DNA of 64,000 bases from Galbibacter pacificus (GCF_029603165.1 NZ_JAQSVC010000006.1:1-64000), one strand, 5' to 3'. Numbered from the stretch's first letter, positions 1 through 8,665 are shown. The notes: generated by a model from the sequence alone, not told the origin. A program made the numbers and translations.

Positions 1-1445
1 AACTGAGCGGCAACGAGCTGAAGATCACGAACAACCCATCTGCGACGCCGATCGATTTATCGGGCTACATCAGCAGCGACGACCAGAATTTGGAATCTGC
101 AACGTTGGGCACTGACAATATATTGAGCCTTGGCATAGAAGACGGGACGGGAGTGACGGTAGACCTGTCGCCCTTGGACGAATCGGCGGAAGTAATGGCA
201 CTGGACGTGCGCGTTACCGCTAACGCCAACGGCATAGCAGATAATGCAACGGACATCACCGCCAATGCAAACAGTATCGCAACGAACACAACGAACATCA
301 CCGGCAACGCCACGAATATCGATGCCAACAAGACGGCCATAGAATCGAACGATGCCGATATAGCGGCAAACGCCACGGCGATCAGCGACCATATAGCCGC
401 CGATAGTGATCTGGACGATAAGAACGAGTTACAGGACCTATCGATATCTGGGAACACATTGACCATTGAAGGCGGGAACAGCGTGACCCTGCCCTCTGCG
501 GATGGAACGGAGACAAAGATAAACGCGGGCACAGATATGAGCATAACGGGCACCGGCACTGTTGCCGACCCCTATGTGGTCAACAGTACCTTTACGGAGG
601 TTGACGGGAGTACCAGCAACGAAACGGTGACGGGGCTAAGCTTTGATGGAAGCGTGATAACCTTGTCAGAAGGCGGGAATACCGATAAGACCGTTGACAT
701 AAGCGGTGTGAGCACGGACGACCAAACGGCCTCCGAGGTATCGTTTACACCAACGGCAGATGTTGCCAGCAACAATGTACAGGGTGCCATTGAAGAAGTT
801 CAGGCAGATTTAAATTTAGCAAAGTCACAGGCCAATACTTCTATCTCCAATTTGCAAACGGAAATAGACGCAAATGAAACTGCAATAAGCAATCATATTA
901 CCGCTGATAAAGATATAGATGTTAGCAACGAACTTCAGGATTTAAGTTTAAGTGGAAATATTTTAACATTATCAACTCCTAAGACATCAGGAAATCAAGT
1001 TGATTTAGCAAGCATAAACACCGACGACCAGAATGCTTCTGAAGTGGAAATCGAGTCTGACGTAGATGGGGATGGTATTGCAGAAACGAATGTAGACGAT
1101 GCGATAAATACTATAACCAAAGTAACCTCAAAAGCAGCTAGGATTTTCTATCCGCCTTCAATTGCTATAGATGCATCTATTGTTTCACCAGTAAATACAA
1201 AGGATTTGTATAAAGAGTACGTAGATCAATATGGAATGACAATTACATCATCGGCAAAAAGTAGTAGCGCGCCTGCAAAAATTCCAACATATACAAAAAC
1301 AGAACTTTATTATTATGTAACGTATTATGATCCTGCTGTTTTTGAAAATGTATCAATTAATGATAATGGAGTTATGACATACGGTATTAAAGCAGTTCCA
1401 ACGGATTACAATACGCTTATCAATGTGGTATTTGTAGTTAAATAA
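1..1445 (+). CDS. Repeat-rich fibre-like surface protein, 5'-truncated by the window edge
   Basis: The reading frame is open from base 3 with no stop, so the gene starts upstream of the window; the TTG at 90 is only an internal codon. The protein is made of degenerate beta-rich modules (NELQDLSLSGN..LTL, TDDQ-ASEV, SNNVQGAIEEVQ) and a stalk-like stretch rich in Asn, Ala, Thr and Ile with a roughly seven-residue period, encoded at about 215-400. Modules of this kind occur in phage tail fibres and in long bacterial adhesins. The C-terminal ~110 residues are non-repetitive and Tyr-rich and show no T9SS sorting domain that I recognise. GC content is about 53-57% in the lines counted before base ~790 and about 33% just after 900, although the same protein modules continue. 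Its stop overlaps the next start (TAATG), which suggests translational coupling to the T9SS cargo gene. The molecular role is unknown; surface adhesion is an inference. Confidence 0.75.
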   Translation, partial: LSGNELKITNNPSATPIDLSGYISSDDQNLESATLGTDNILSLGIEDGTGVTVDLSPLDESAEVMALDVRVTANANGIADNATDITANANSIATNTTNITGNATNIDANKTAIESNDADIAANATAISDHIAADSDLDDKNELQDLSISGNTLTIEGGNSVTLPSADGTETKINAGTDMSITGTGTVADPYVVNSTFTEVDGSTSNETVTGLSFDGSVITLSEGGNTDKTVDISGVSTDDQTASEVSFTPTADVASNNVQGAIEEVQADLNLAKSQANTSISNLQTEIDANETAISNHITADKDIDVSNELQDLSLSGNILTLSTPKTSGNQVDLASINTDDQNASEVEIESDVDGDGIAETNVDDAINTITKVTSKAARIFYPPSIAIDASIVSPVNTKDLYKEYVDQYGMTITSSAKSSSAPAKIPTYTKTELYYYVTYYDPAVFENVSINDNGVMTYGIKAVPTDYNTLINVVFVVK

Positions 1446-3724
1446 TGTTTGATATAATTTTTAAAATAAAAATTTTGAAACATCAAAATAGACATATCAA
1501 ACAACTGGTGCTTGGGCTCCTCCTTTTGGTTGGATACCAAGTAAGTGCACAATTTGTCTTGCAGGCACCAGAGAGCAATCCGGAGGATGGAACCATAAGC
1601 AATTACCACTGGTATGTGCTAGATGGGGAATCTAAAACCGAATTGGGCAGCGACCCTACACAACAGGTTTTTATCCCTGGCGTGTACTTTGCCACTTATG
1701 ATGGAACAAAATGTGGGAAAAATGCAACGAGCTATTTTATTGTAACCTATTGTAACGAACCTAAAAATTCGGTAACCTTAAATATAGAGAATAGCGTAAG
1801 TGCAAATGCATCGGTAAGCTGGAACCAGGGAATTGCCAATGGCAATTTAAACCCTTCTGTTACAGCTACAAAAGATATAGAAGAGTATATTGCTACCGTA
1901 ACAAAGGCCGGATATAGCAAAAAACTGCCTACGTTTAAGGTGGTTTGCCTGCAAGAAGAGTTTGAGCTTGTTGATGACGTGGTTGCCGAAGTGGCTACCG
2001 CTGGTACCGAAATTAATATGTTGGATAACGATGTGGCCATTCCTTCAATTGGGATGATTACTTTTTCAAGCCCTTCAAATGGTTCGGTTAGTATTGATAA
2101 GAACGGAACGCCAATGGACCCAAGTGATGATATATTGATATATGTTCCCGGAAGCGATTTTAATGGGGTTGACAGTTTTACGTATACGCTTACGTTAACA
2201 AATTCTGATAATACGGAAATGACCGATACGGCTACTATTTCCATAAACGCTATGTTGGCACAAAACGATGCCTTGGTAGTCGAGGAAGATAGCGGTTCGG
2301 GACCGTCAAACCAAATAGATGTTAGCTTGAACGATAATATAGGGAGCCTTGGCGGGGACGATAATAATTATCAATTAACCGCCAATGCAAGTCATGGTGT
2401 GGTAATTGAAATTGTAGATGGGGTTTTTGAATATGTTCCGAATGCAGATTTTAACGGGATGGACAGTTTTACATATACACTAATAGACCATAACGGGAAT
2501 TCGGTCGAAGCCAATGTTTCTATTGAAGTAACCCCGGTAAATGATGCCCCGATAGCAGAAAATGATACGTTCAATAGCATTTCCAATACGGAGAGCACGC
2601 TCGACATTATTTACAATGATAGGGATATCGATGGAGATGAATTATCGGTTCAAAGTTATACCGATCCCCAACACGGTATTTTATCAGAAGAAAATGGAAA
2701 ATTGATCTATTATCCCGATCTTGATTTTGTAGGGCAAGATACCTTTACTTATGTTATAACCGATGGCAATGAAATATCAAACACGGCCGAAGTTATAATA
2801 AATATTAAGCCCGGGACCCGGAGCATTGTTTTGATCGACGACGAAGTAACTACCAACGAAGACGAACCGGTGGTAATTAATGTTTTAGGGAACGACACCA
2901 TTGCTTCTGATATAAATTATACATTATCGGCCACCGATAATAAAGGTACTAGTCTTAAGGTCCGTAAAGACTACACCATAGAATATACGCCCGAACCGGA
3001 TTTTGTGGGAACCGTTGTTTTTGAATATACAATTACTTACACAGGGGCCGAAGGAGTAGTATACGATTTCCCGGCAAGGGTTACCGTTATTGTGCTCCCG
3101 GTTAAAGATGTTCAGGACGATTATGCAGATGTGGATTCATCAAATCAAGAAGAAGTTATAATCCCAATCTTCAATAACGATACGTTTAATCCAAATACCA
3201 CTTTGGTCATAGCAGCCATTTCCAATCCGGTAAACGGAACCGTAACCGTTAATGCCAATAATACCTTGTCTTATCTAGTAGACCCAGGTTTCGAGGGGCA
3301 GGATATTTTTTCGTATACGGTACGGGTAATGCATTCAGATGGGGTAACGTGGAACGAAGAACAGGGAATGGTTACCGTAAATGTCCTACCTATAAATCCG
3401 CCTCCGCCACCTCCGGTTGAAGACGAATTAAAGGTGCATCAATTGGTATCGCCAAATGATGATGGACAGAACGATGTACTGAAGATTTATGGAATTGAAG
3501 ACTTCCCGGAAAACTCGGTGAAAATATTCAATAGATGGGGCGTAATGGTGTATGAAACCACCGGATATGGACAAGGAAATAATTTCTTTAGAGGGTATTC
3601 TGAAGGAAGGGTAAGCGTACAACAAAAAGATAAACTACCTGTAGGGACATATTATTATGTGATTGATTATATTGTGGATCAAAACACAAAAAATATGGCA
3701 GGTTACTTCTACATCAATTATTAA
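1445..3724 (+). CDS. Cadherin/Ig-like tandem-repeat protein with T9SS type B sorting domain
   Basis: This 759-residue protein has a probable signal peptide ending near residue 35 (LVLGLLLLVGYQVSA then Q), although the N-terminus before it is unusually long. Residues about 175-655 form several tandem Ig/cadherin-like modules with repeated signatures such as DFNGVDSFTYTL, DFNGMDSFTYTL and DFVGQDTFTYVI, and inter-module ND..D motifs typical of Ca-binding Ig-like repeats. A Pro-rich linker (PPPPPP) near 663 precedes a C-terminal ~90-residue gliding motility-associated (type B) domain containing VSPNDDGQNDVLKI and IFNRWGVMVYETTGY. That domain directs proteins through the type IX secretion system to the cell surface. 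The gene overlaps the fibre gene upstream and is followed 2 bp later by a PorP/SprF gene, the usual partner of type B cargoes. Exported adhesin or surface protein is the best guess. Confidence 0.88.
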   Translation: MFDIIFKIKILKHQNRHIKQLVLGLLLLVGYQVSAQFVLQAPESNPEDGTISNYHWYVLDGESKTELGSDPTQQVFIPGVYFATYDGTKCGKNATSYFIVTYCNEPKNSVTLNIENSVSANASVSWNQGIANGNLNPSVTATKDIEEYIATVTKAGYSKKLPTFKVVCLQEEFELVDDVVAEVATAGTEINMLDNDVAIPSIGMITFSSPSNGSVSIDKNGTPMDPSDDILIYVPGSDFNGVDSFTYTLTLTNSDNTEMTDTATISINAMLAQNDALVVEEDSGSGPSNQIDVSLNDNIGSLGGDDNNYQLTANASHGVVIEIVDGVFEYVPNADFNGMDSFTYTLIDHNGNSVEANVSIEVTPVNDAPIAENDTFNSISNTESTLDIIYNDRDIDGDELSVQSYTDPQHGILSEENGKLIYYPDLDFVGQDTFTYVITDGNEISNTAEVIINIKPGTRSIVLIDDEVTTNEDEPVVINVLGNDTIASDINYTLSATDNKGTSLKVRKDYTIEYTPEPDFVGTVVFEYTITYTGAEGVVYDFPARVTVIVLPVKDVQDDYADVDSSNQEEVIIPIFNNDTFNPNTTLVIAAISNPVNGTVTVNANNTLSYLVDPGFEGQDIFSYTVRVMHSDGVTWNEEQGMVTVNVLPINPPPPPPVEDELKVHQLVSPNDDGQNDVLKIYGIEDFPENSVKIFNRWGVMVYETTGYGQGNNFFRGYSEGRVSVQQKDKLPVGTYYYVIDYIVDQNTKNMAGYFYINY

Positions 3725-3744
3725 AGATGTATAAAAAAGGAATA

Positions 3745-4692
3745 ATGAAGCATTACAAAATATCCCTGTTATTGATGGTCGTTCTAGGTGTTAAATCGGT
3801 TTTTGCACAACAGGACCCTCAATATACTCAATATATGTACAATACCATGAGCATCAACCCGGCATATGCCGGCAGTAGGGGCATGCTAAGCGCAACGGCC
3901 CTGTACCGCAACCAATGGCTGGGGCTCGATGGCGCACCTCAAACCGAAACGTTAAACGTGCACTCCCCCATTAGGGAAAGTAAAGTAGGGGTCGGACTTT
4001 CAATAATTAACGACAAACTGGGCGAAGGCGTTACGCAAGAGACTTTTTTTGATGCCGCTTTTTCGTATACCATTCAGACCTCATACCAAGGAAACCTTTC
4101 TTTTGGGTTAAAAGTCGGTGGGAGTTTATTAAACGTAGACTTTACAAGGTTAAACCAATATGACGATGTAGAGCTTACTGGGCAAAACAATATAGACAAT
4201 AAATTTTCTCCTAATATAGGTGCCGGAATTTATTACCATACCGATAATTATTATGTAGGGGTATCAGTGCCCAATATGTTAACCACAAAATATTTTGACG
4301 AGTCCAACAATTCCAACAGCTCGTCATATGTAGCCACTTCCCGTATTCATTATTATGTAATGGGCGGGTATGTTTTCGACCTAGATTACAGATGGCAATT
4401 TAAGCCTGCCGTATTAACAAAAGTGGTTTCTGGAGCACCCTTGCAAGTAGACTTGTCTGCCAATTTTTTGTATGATGAATCTTTGACCTTTGGTGTGGGG
4501 TATAGATGGGGTGCAGCGGTAACGGGAATGTTAGGGTTCCAGCTCAATGAGGCTTTGGCCGTAGGCCTGGCATACGATCGGGAGGTTACCGAACTTGGCG
4601 GCACGCAATTTAACGGTGGCACCGTAGAAGTGTTTTTAAGATATGAGTTTTCAAGAAACTATAAAAGGGTAACGACCCCAAGGTTTTTCTAA
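3745..4692 (+). CDS. PorP/SprF family type IX secretion outer-membrane protein
   Basis: The product is 315 residues from the ATG at 3745 (MKHYKISLLLMVVLGVKSVFA signal peptide); an upstream in-frame ATG at 3727 would add six residues before the signal and is less likely. The mature N-terminus QQDPQYTQYMYN followed by NPAYAGSRG is diagnostic of the PorP/SprF family, and the rest is a predicted outer-membrane beta barrel with alternating aromatic strands ending in an aromatic residue (RFF). Family members accompany secretion or surface attachment of type B T9SS cargo; SprF does this for the adhesin SprB in Flavobacterium johnsoniae. The gene lies directly after the type B cargo gene and is followed by two hairpins, so the three genes probably form one transcript. 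The specific partner is inferred from neighbourhood. Confidence 0.9.
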   Translation: MKHYKISLLLMVVLGVKSVFAQQDPQYTQYMYNTMSINPAYAGSRGMLSATALYRNQWLGLDGAPQTETLNVHSPIRESKVGVGLSIINDKLGEGVTQETFFDAAFSYTIQTSYQGNLSFGLKVGGSLLNVDFTRLNQYDDVELTGQNNIDNKFSPNIGAGIYYHTDNYYVGVSVPNMLTTKYFDESNNSNSSSYVATSRIHYYVMGGYVFDLDYRWQFKPAVLTKVVSGAPLQVDLSANFLYDESLTFGVGYRWGAAVTGMLGFQLNEALAVGLAYDREVTELGGTQFNGGTVEVFLRYEFSRNYKRVTTPRFF

Positions 4693-4769
4693 ATACGTTC
4701 ATTAATAACCTGAATTTTATTATTCTAAATTCAGGTTAATAGCAATACGTTTAGAACATTCAATTGAAG

Positions 4770-4796
4770 AATCCTGCTTTTTGGCAGGATTTTTTT
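4770..4796 (+). terminator. Rho-independent terminator after the surface module
   Basis: An 8-bp stem AATCCTGC / GCAGGATT closes a TTTTTG loop and runs into seven T residues. A second, 12-bp hairpin without a T-run lies just upstream (4706-4738). Together they separate the T9SS cargo operon from idi. Confidence 0.85.
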
Positions 4797-4889
4797 GTTT
4801 TATGATATGGTTAACCATTTTTGTAGATTTGTTGAATTATTTTAGATGCCGAATAGAAGGAAAACTTCAATTTAAAATGATTTGAAAAG

Positions 4890-5432
4890 ATGTTCATGGG
4901 AAAAGAAAAAGTAATTCTTGTTGATGAAAACGATCAGCAAATTGGATTGATGGAAAAAATAGAAGCACATGAAAAAGCTATGCTGCACAGGGCCTTTTCG
5001 GTTTTTATTTTTAATGATGAAGGGCAAACAATGCTCCAACAACGTGCAGGCCATAAATACCATTCGCCGGGCCTATGGACCAATACATGCTGTAGCCACC
5101 AACGCGAAGGAGAAACCAATGTAGATGCAGGAAAACGCAGGCTTCAGGAAGAAATGGGTTTTACCGCCGAACTGGAAGAGGTACTGTCGTTTATTTATCA
5201 TGCCCCTTTCGACAATGGGTTGACCGAGCATGAATTTGATCATATACTTGTTGGGAAATACAATGGAGAACCCAATATTAACCCCGATGAAGTGGCCAGC
5301 TGGAAATGGATGTCGTTAAAAGATATTCAAAAAGACATGAAGGTAAACCCAGGAGACTATACAGCATGGTTCAAAATTATTTTTGAAAAATTCTATTCGC
5401 ACATAGAAGAACAATCCGAAACAATACTATGA
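4890..5432 (+). CDS. idi: Isopentenyl-diphosphate delta-isomerase, type 1
   Basis: The 180-residue protein interconverts isopentenyl and dimethylallyl diphosphate in isoprenoid synthesis. It is a Nudix-fold enzyme with the catalytic cysteine motif TNTCCSH at residues 64-70, the Nudix-like helix RLQEEMGF around 84-91 and the acidic active-site motif EHEFDH around 113-118; the length matches bacterial type 1 enzymes. Translation may begin at the ATG at 4890 or two codons later at 4896. Its stop overlaps the start of the next gene by 4 nt (ATGA). Idi, a pterin synthase and manA in this order is a combination I associate with Flavobacteriaceae (recollection, not searched). Confidence 0.95.
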   Translation: MFMGKEKVILVDENDQQIGLMEKIEAHEKAMLHRAFSVFIFNDEGQTMLQQRAGHKYHSPGLWTNTCCSHQREGETNVDAGKRRLQEEMGFTAELEEVLSFIYHAPFDNGLTEHEFDHILVGKYNGEPNINPDEVASWKWMSLKDIQKDMKVNPGDYTAWFKIIFEKFYSHIEEQSETIL

Positions 5433-5836
5433 GGTTAAAAGTAAGTAGAAAGGCCCATTTTAACGCCGCCCACCGGTTGTACAGAAAAGACTGGAACGAC
5501 GAAAAAAACAGAACGGTGTTTGGTAAATGTAGCAATCCGCATTATCATGGGCATAATTACGACCTTATTGTTAGCGTTACTGGAGAGATAGATCCTGAAA
5601 CGGGGTTTGTTATCGATCTCAAGATTTTAAAAAACCTTGTCCAACAGGAAATAGAAGAGCACCTGGACCATAAAAACTTAAATATTGAGGTGCCCGAATT
5701 TAAAGACTTAAACCCGACCGTAGAAAATATTGCAGTTGTAATTTACAATCGGCTAAAGCCACATTTGTTAAAATTCGACCTCGAAGTGGTGCTCTACGAA
5801 ACTCCCAGAAATTTTGTTACCTACCGAGGAGAGTAG
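5429..5836 (+). CDS. 6-carboxytetrahydropterin synthase / PTPS family protein
   Basis: The 135-residue protein belongs to the 6-pyruvoyl-tetrahydropterin synthase/QueD fold. Zinc-binding histidines are visible at H15 (FNAAHRLY) and in HYHGH (residues 38-42), and a candidate catalytic Cys34 lies in FGKCSNPHYHGH. The later LDHKNLN motif (about residues 79-85) and a C-terminal ETPRN with its glutamate are also family-like. In bacteria with queuosine synthesis QueD converts dihydroneopterin triphosphate to 6-carboxytetrahydropterin. No other queuosine genes are in the window, so QueD versus another PTPS activity cannot be settled here. It overlaps idi by 4 nt and is likely co-transcribed with it. 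Confidence 0.88.
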   Translation: MRLKVSRKAHFNAAHRLYRKDWNDEKNRTVFGKCSNPHYHGHNYDLIVSVTGEIDPETGFVIDLKILKNLVQQEIEEHLDHKNLNIEVPEFKDLNPTVENIAVVIYNRLKPHLLKFDLEVVLYETPRNFVTYRGE

Positions 5837-5866
5837 GTTGTTTAATCAATATATCAAATACTAAAA

Positions 5867-6835
5867 ATGAAATTATACCCATTAAAATTTACGCCCATTT
5901 TTAAAGAATATCTATGGGGAGGCACCAAACTTAAAGAAGTTCTTGACAAAGATGTAAAAACAAAAACCGCATCGGAAAGCTGGGAACTTTCTGGCGTAGA
6001 AAATAACGTGTCCGTGGTAAGCAACGGAGCTTTAAAACAAAAAACCTTACAAGAATTAATAGATACCCATAAAGGAGAATTATTGGGGGAGTCGGTATAT
6101 GAACGCTTCGGAAATAAATTTCCCATCCTCATTAAATTTATAGATGCCAAATTGGATCTATCCGTACAGCTGCATCCAAACGATGCCCTGGCAAAAGAAA
6201 GGCACAATTCTTTTGGAAAAACCGAAATGTGGCATGTTATGCAGGCCGATCCCGGATCGAAACTTATTGTTGGGTTTAACGAAACGCTTACTAAAGAAAC
6301 CTATTTAAAACATTTAAAGGAAGGAAAACTTTTAGAGATTTTAAACCAAGAAGAAGTAAAGGCAGGCGATACGTTTTTTATCAATACAGGAAAAGTACAC
6401 GCCATAGGCTCAGGAATCCTGCTGGCCGAAATTCAGCAAACATCCGATGTTACATATCGTATTTACGATTACGAGCGTAAGGATAAAGATGGAAACACGC
6501 GGGAACTGCACACAGAGCTGGCAATAGATGCAATAGATTACCAAAAGAAAGACGATTATAAGGTTTCTTATAAAAAAGAATACAACTCGTCCAACAACAT
6601 GGTAACCTGCAAATACTTTATCACCAACTACCTCAACGTAGTCGGTACTTTTGTAAAACAACTGGTAAACCGCGACTCTTTTAGTATTTATATATGCGTT
6701 GACGGTCAGGCCCAGATTACCACGGGTGATACTACAGAAAAACTAAATAAAGGGGAGACCATATTGGTTCCTGCTTCCATAAACGAAGTTAGCATAAGTG
6801 CCAAGGATGCGAAGATTTTGGAAGTTCATATCTAA
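5867..6835 (+). CDS. manA: Mannose-6-phosphate isomerase, class I
   Basis: This 322-residue zinc enzyme interconverts fructose 6-phosphate and mannose 6-phosphate, feeding GDP-mannose and glycan synthesis. The metal ligands are visible as QLHPND (H103), GKTEMWH (E120) and TGKVHAIG (H178), in the order of the short bacterial type I family (about 320 residues). The N-terminus KEYLWGGTKL is typical. It lies 30 bp after the pterin synthase gene, so a three-gene transcript with idi is plausible. A mannose-1-phosphate guanylyltransferase gene for a later step of the same route lies at 39043-40116. Confidence 0.94.
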   Translation: MKLYPLKFTPIFKEYLWGGTKLKEVLDKDVKTKTASESWELSGVENNVSVVSNGALKQKTLQELIDTHKGELLGESVYERFGNKFPILIKFIDAKLDLSVQLHPNDALAKERHNSFGKTEMWHVMQADPGSKLIVGFNETLTKETYLKHLKEGKLLEILNQEEVKAGDTFFINTGKVHAIGSGILLAEIQQTSDVTYRIYDYERKDKDGNTRELHTELAIDAIDYQKKDDYKVSYKKEYNSSNNMVTCKYFITNYLNVVGTFVKQLVNRDSFSIYICVDGQAQITTGDTTEKLNKGETILVPASINEVSISAKDAKILEVHI

Positions 6836-6851
6836 AAATGCCGTATTTTTG
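6817..6851 (+). promoter_or_regulatory. Bacteroidota-type promoter for the small protein at 6883
   Basis: TTTG at 6817-6820 and a perfect TAnnTTTG box (TATTTTTG) at 6844-6851 are separated by 23 nt. This places a start site about 30 nt before the ATG at 6883. The upstream element lies inside the end of manA. Confidence 0.6.
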
Positions 6852-6882
6852 CAAATGAGTTCGACATATTAAATAGTAAGTT

Positions 6883-7158
6883 ATGGCAAGTATAAGAGAC
6901 TTAAAACGAGATATTAACAATGTTCTGGGGGACATTATAGAAGCTGTTTACATTTGGGAAATTAGCACCAATACCTCCAATTCCAAAGAGGGCGATAAAA
7001 TTATCGACGAAGCAATTGCAACTTTCGATGCACTTATTGAAAAGGTCAACGATAAAAAAGTAGACAACAGGAGCGCTCATTTAAAAGAAGTTAACAAAGA
7101 ACTGGAATCCAAGGCACAATCCTTGGTAGAAAAATTAAATAAATTATCCGCAGCTTAA
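6883..7158 (+). CDS. Small conserved helical protein of unknown function
   Basis: This 91-residue, Lys/Glu/Asp-rich protein (MASIRDLKRDINNVLGDI...) is predicted to be mostly alpha-helical with no signal peptide, membrane segment or cysteine. Similar short proteins are, as far as I recall, common and uncharacterised in Flavobacteriia. It has its own good promoter just upstream and is followed by tRNA-Thr with a separate promoter, so it is probably monocistronic. The C-terminal half (residues about 50-88) has heptad-like Leu spacing that could form a coiled coil. I cannot assign a function. Confidence 0.8.
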   Translation: MASIRDLKRDINNVLGDIIEAVYIWEISTNTSNSKEGDKIIDEAIATFDALIEKVNDKKVDNRSAHLKEVNKELESKAQSLVEKLNKLSAA

Positions 7159-7212
7159 AAAAGTAACCTGGGATGCCATGGCACCTAAAAGGTTATTTTT
7201 TATAATAAAAAG

Positions 7213-7243
7213 TTTGCAAAAATGATTTTCAGAATTATATTTG
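7213..7243 (+). promoter_or_regulatory. Promoter of tRNA-Thr
   Basis: TTTG at 7213-7216 and a perfect TATATTTG at 7236-7243 are separated by exactly 19 nt, the canonical Bacteroidota -33/-7 arrangement. The box ends 19 nt before the mature tRNA 5' end. Confidence 0.8.
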
Positions 7244-7262
7244 CACGCTTTTTAATGCAAAC

Positions 7263-7336
7263 GCCGATGTAGCTCAGCTGGCTAGAGCAGCTGATTTGTA
7301 ATCAGCAGGTCGTGGGTTCGAGTCCCTCTATCGGCT
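7263..7336 (+). tRNA. tRNA-Thr (anticodon TGT)
   Basis: A full cloverleaf can be drawn. The acceptor GCCGATG pairs with TATCGGC (one G-T), the D arm contains AGCTCAGCTGG, the anticodon stem GCTGA/TCAGC closes the loop TTTGTAA, and the T arm contains GGTTCGAGTCC. The anticodon TGT reads Thr codons. No CCA is encoded. It is followed by a terminator. Confidence 0.96.
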
Positions 7337-7342
7337 CAAAGT

Positions 7343-7369
7343 GCCCTTCCATAATGGAGGGGCTTTTTT
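7343..7369 (+). terminator. Terminator of tRNA-Thr
   Basis: A 9-bp stem (GCCCTTCCA / TGGAGGGGC with one G-T pair) around a TAA loop is followed by six T residues. Confidence 0.85.
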
Positions 7370-7506
7370 ATTTTTTGCACACCGTTTTCTTTGTAATTTC
7401 TTTGTCTTCCTCTTCCACAAGATAAAGGTTTGTAGAAAACTTCTTGTATATTTATCGAGGCAAATGGCCTCACTGCTTAGCTTAATTGGTAAACACATCT
7501 ATTGGA

Positions 7507-8121
7507 ATGAACGAAATTATTACAACAATACTTTTTTTATTTGCCGTTATAGACCCGCTGGGGTCTGTACCCGTTTATTTGGAGGCAACCAAAAATTTTG
7601 ACATCCTGCATAAAAGAAAAATAGCCATAAGAGCATGTGCAGTGGCCTATTTAATATTGTTGTTCTTTATCATTATTGGGCAGCTTATCCTAGAGGGAAT
7701 GAAAGTTTCCCTGGATGCTTTTCAGATATCGGGCGGGGTAATTTTGTTCCTCTTTGCCCTTACAATGATTTTTGGCGAAGGAAAGCCCAACAGCGAGATA
7801 GATTCTATTAAAGATTATAAGCACGTTACCATTTTTCCTATAGCAATCCCTTCCATTGCATCGCCTGGGGCAATAATGGCAGTGGTTTTAATGACCGACA
7901 ACCACGTGTATACAATGCAGCAGCAAGCCATAACAACCATATTGGTGCTGGTGGTAATTGCCATAACATGTGTATTGTTGCTTGCGGCAAACCATATACA
8001 AAAAAGAATTGGTGCCTATGGAATATCGGTAATTAGTAAAGTAATGGGGCTAATCCTTGCCGCCTATGCCGTACAGAGTATCCTTACGGGGTTAAGAGAC
8101 TTTTTCGTGGTGCTTAAATAA
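7507..8121 (+). CDS. MarC family integral membrane protein
   Basis: The 204-residue protein has about six hydrophobic segments. The N-terminal motif LFLFAVIDPLGSVPVYL and the later IPSIASPGAIMAVVLM motif, with its conserved Pro/Gly residues, identify the MarC/NAAT family. Despite the name, MarC is not proven to be a multidrug transporter; some homologues transport neutral amino acids. The ATG at 7507 (MNEIITTILF) is preferred over an upstream TTG at 7486, which would add seven polar residues. It has no obvious operon partner. The substrate is unknown. Confidence 0.88.
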   Translation: MNEIITTILFLFAVIDPLGSVPVYLEATKNFDILHKRKIAIRACAVAYLILLFFIIIGQLILEGMKVSLDAFQISGGVILFLFALTMIFGEGKPNSEIDSIKDYKHVTIFPIAIPSIASPGAIMAVVLMTDNHVYTMQQQAITTILVLVVIAITCVLLLAANHIQKRIGAYGISVISKVMGLILAAYAVQSILTGLRDFFVVLK

Positions 8122-8227
8122 GGTTTCCCGCCTTCATCTTTATGGGGGTACTTATAAAGACTTCATTTTAAACTCTAATTTATATAATGTATCTTAGGGG
8201 GAATAATTCATTTAAAATAAAAGAATT

Positions 8228-8665
8228 ATGGCTCAAAAAGAAACCGATTATATACCTATTTGGTTTTGGATTATAGCTCTATTTGCCTTAGTGTGGAATT
8301 TAATGGGCGCGGGCTCTTTTATAGGGCATATTAGCATGTCTCACGAATCTTTGCTGGCCCTGCCCGATACCGAACGGAAATTGCTAATGTCTTACCCGAC
8401 ATGGATTGAAGTTGTTTACGCACTGGCTGCTTTTACCGGTGTTTTGGCAAGTATAGGGCTTTTGTTAAGGAAAAAATGGGCAAAATTACTTTTTATTATT
8501 TCATTAATAGCGGTAACCGTACAAATGGTCTATAGCATTATTGCCGTTACTTCTTTAGAGACCTTTGGCCCCGAAGCGGTTATCCTGCCCGTATTTATAA
8601 TTCTGGCTGGTATTTTTCATGTATTTATATCCCGTTATGCTATTAAAAAAGGCTGGCTGAATTAA
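8228..8665 (+). CDS. Four-TM membrane protein, first tandem copy
   Basis: This 145-residue protein has four hydrophobic segments (around residues 10-32, 56-76, 82-105 and 113-135). It carries conserved features shared with the next gene: W-F-W near the N-terminus, WNLMG.G.FI, LPD..R.L, W...VY, SIGLL..KKWAK, and an AIK.GWL C-terminus. Homologues are common in Flavobacteriia and sometimes carry the label 'sugar transporter', which I do not think is supported. It sits 118 bp before its paralogue. The function is unknown. Confidence 0.82.
   Translation: MAQKETDYIPIWFWIIALFALVWNLMGAGSFIGHISMSHESLLALPDTERKLLMSYPTWIEVVYALAAFTGVLASIGLLLRKKWAKLLFIISLIAVTVQMVYSIIAVTSLETFGPEAVILPVFIILAGIFHVFISRYAIKKGWLN

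Noticed and set aside
65-559. Antisense open frame over the fibre gene
   Set aside because: It is a shadow of the low-complexity repeats. The composition and repeat register belong to the plus-strand frame.
1-1445. Phage tail fibre in a prophage
   Set aside because: Modules resemble phage fibres, but neighbours are T9SS genes and no other phage gene, integrase or att site is visible.
7341-7601. 86-aa plus-strand frame after tRNA-Thr
   Set aside because: It overlaps the tRNA terminator and the marC start in another frame.
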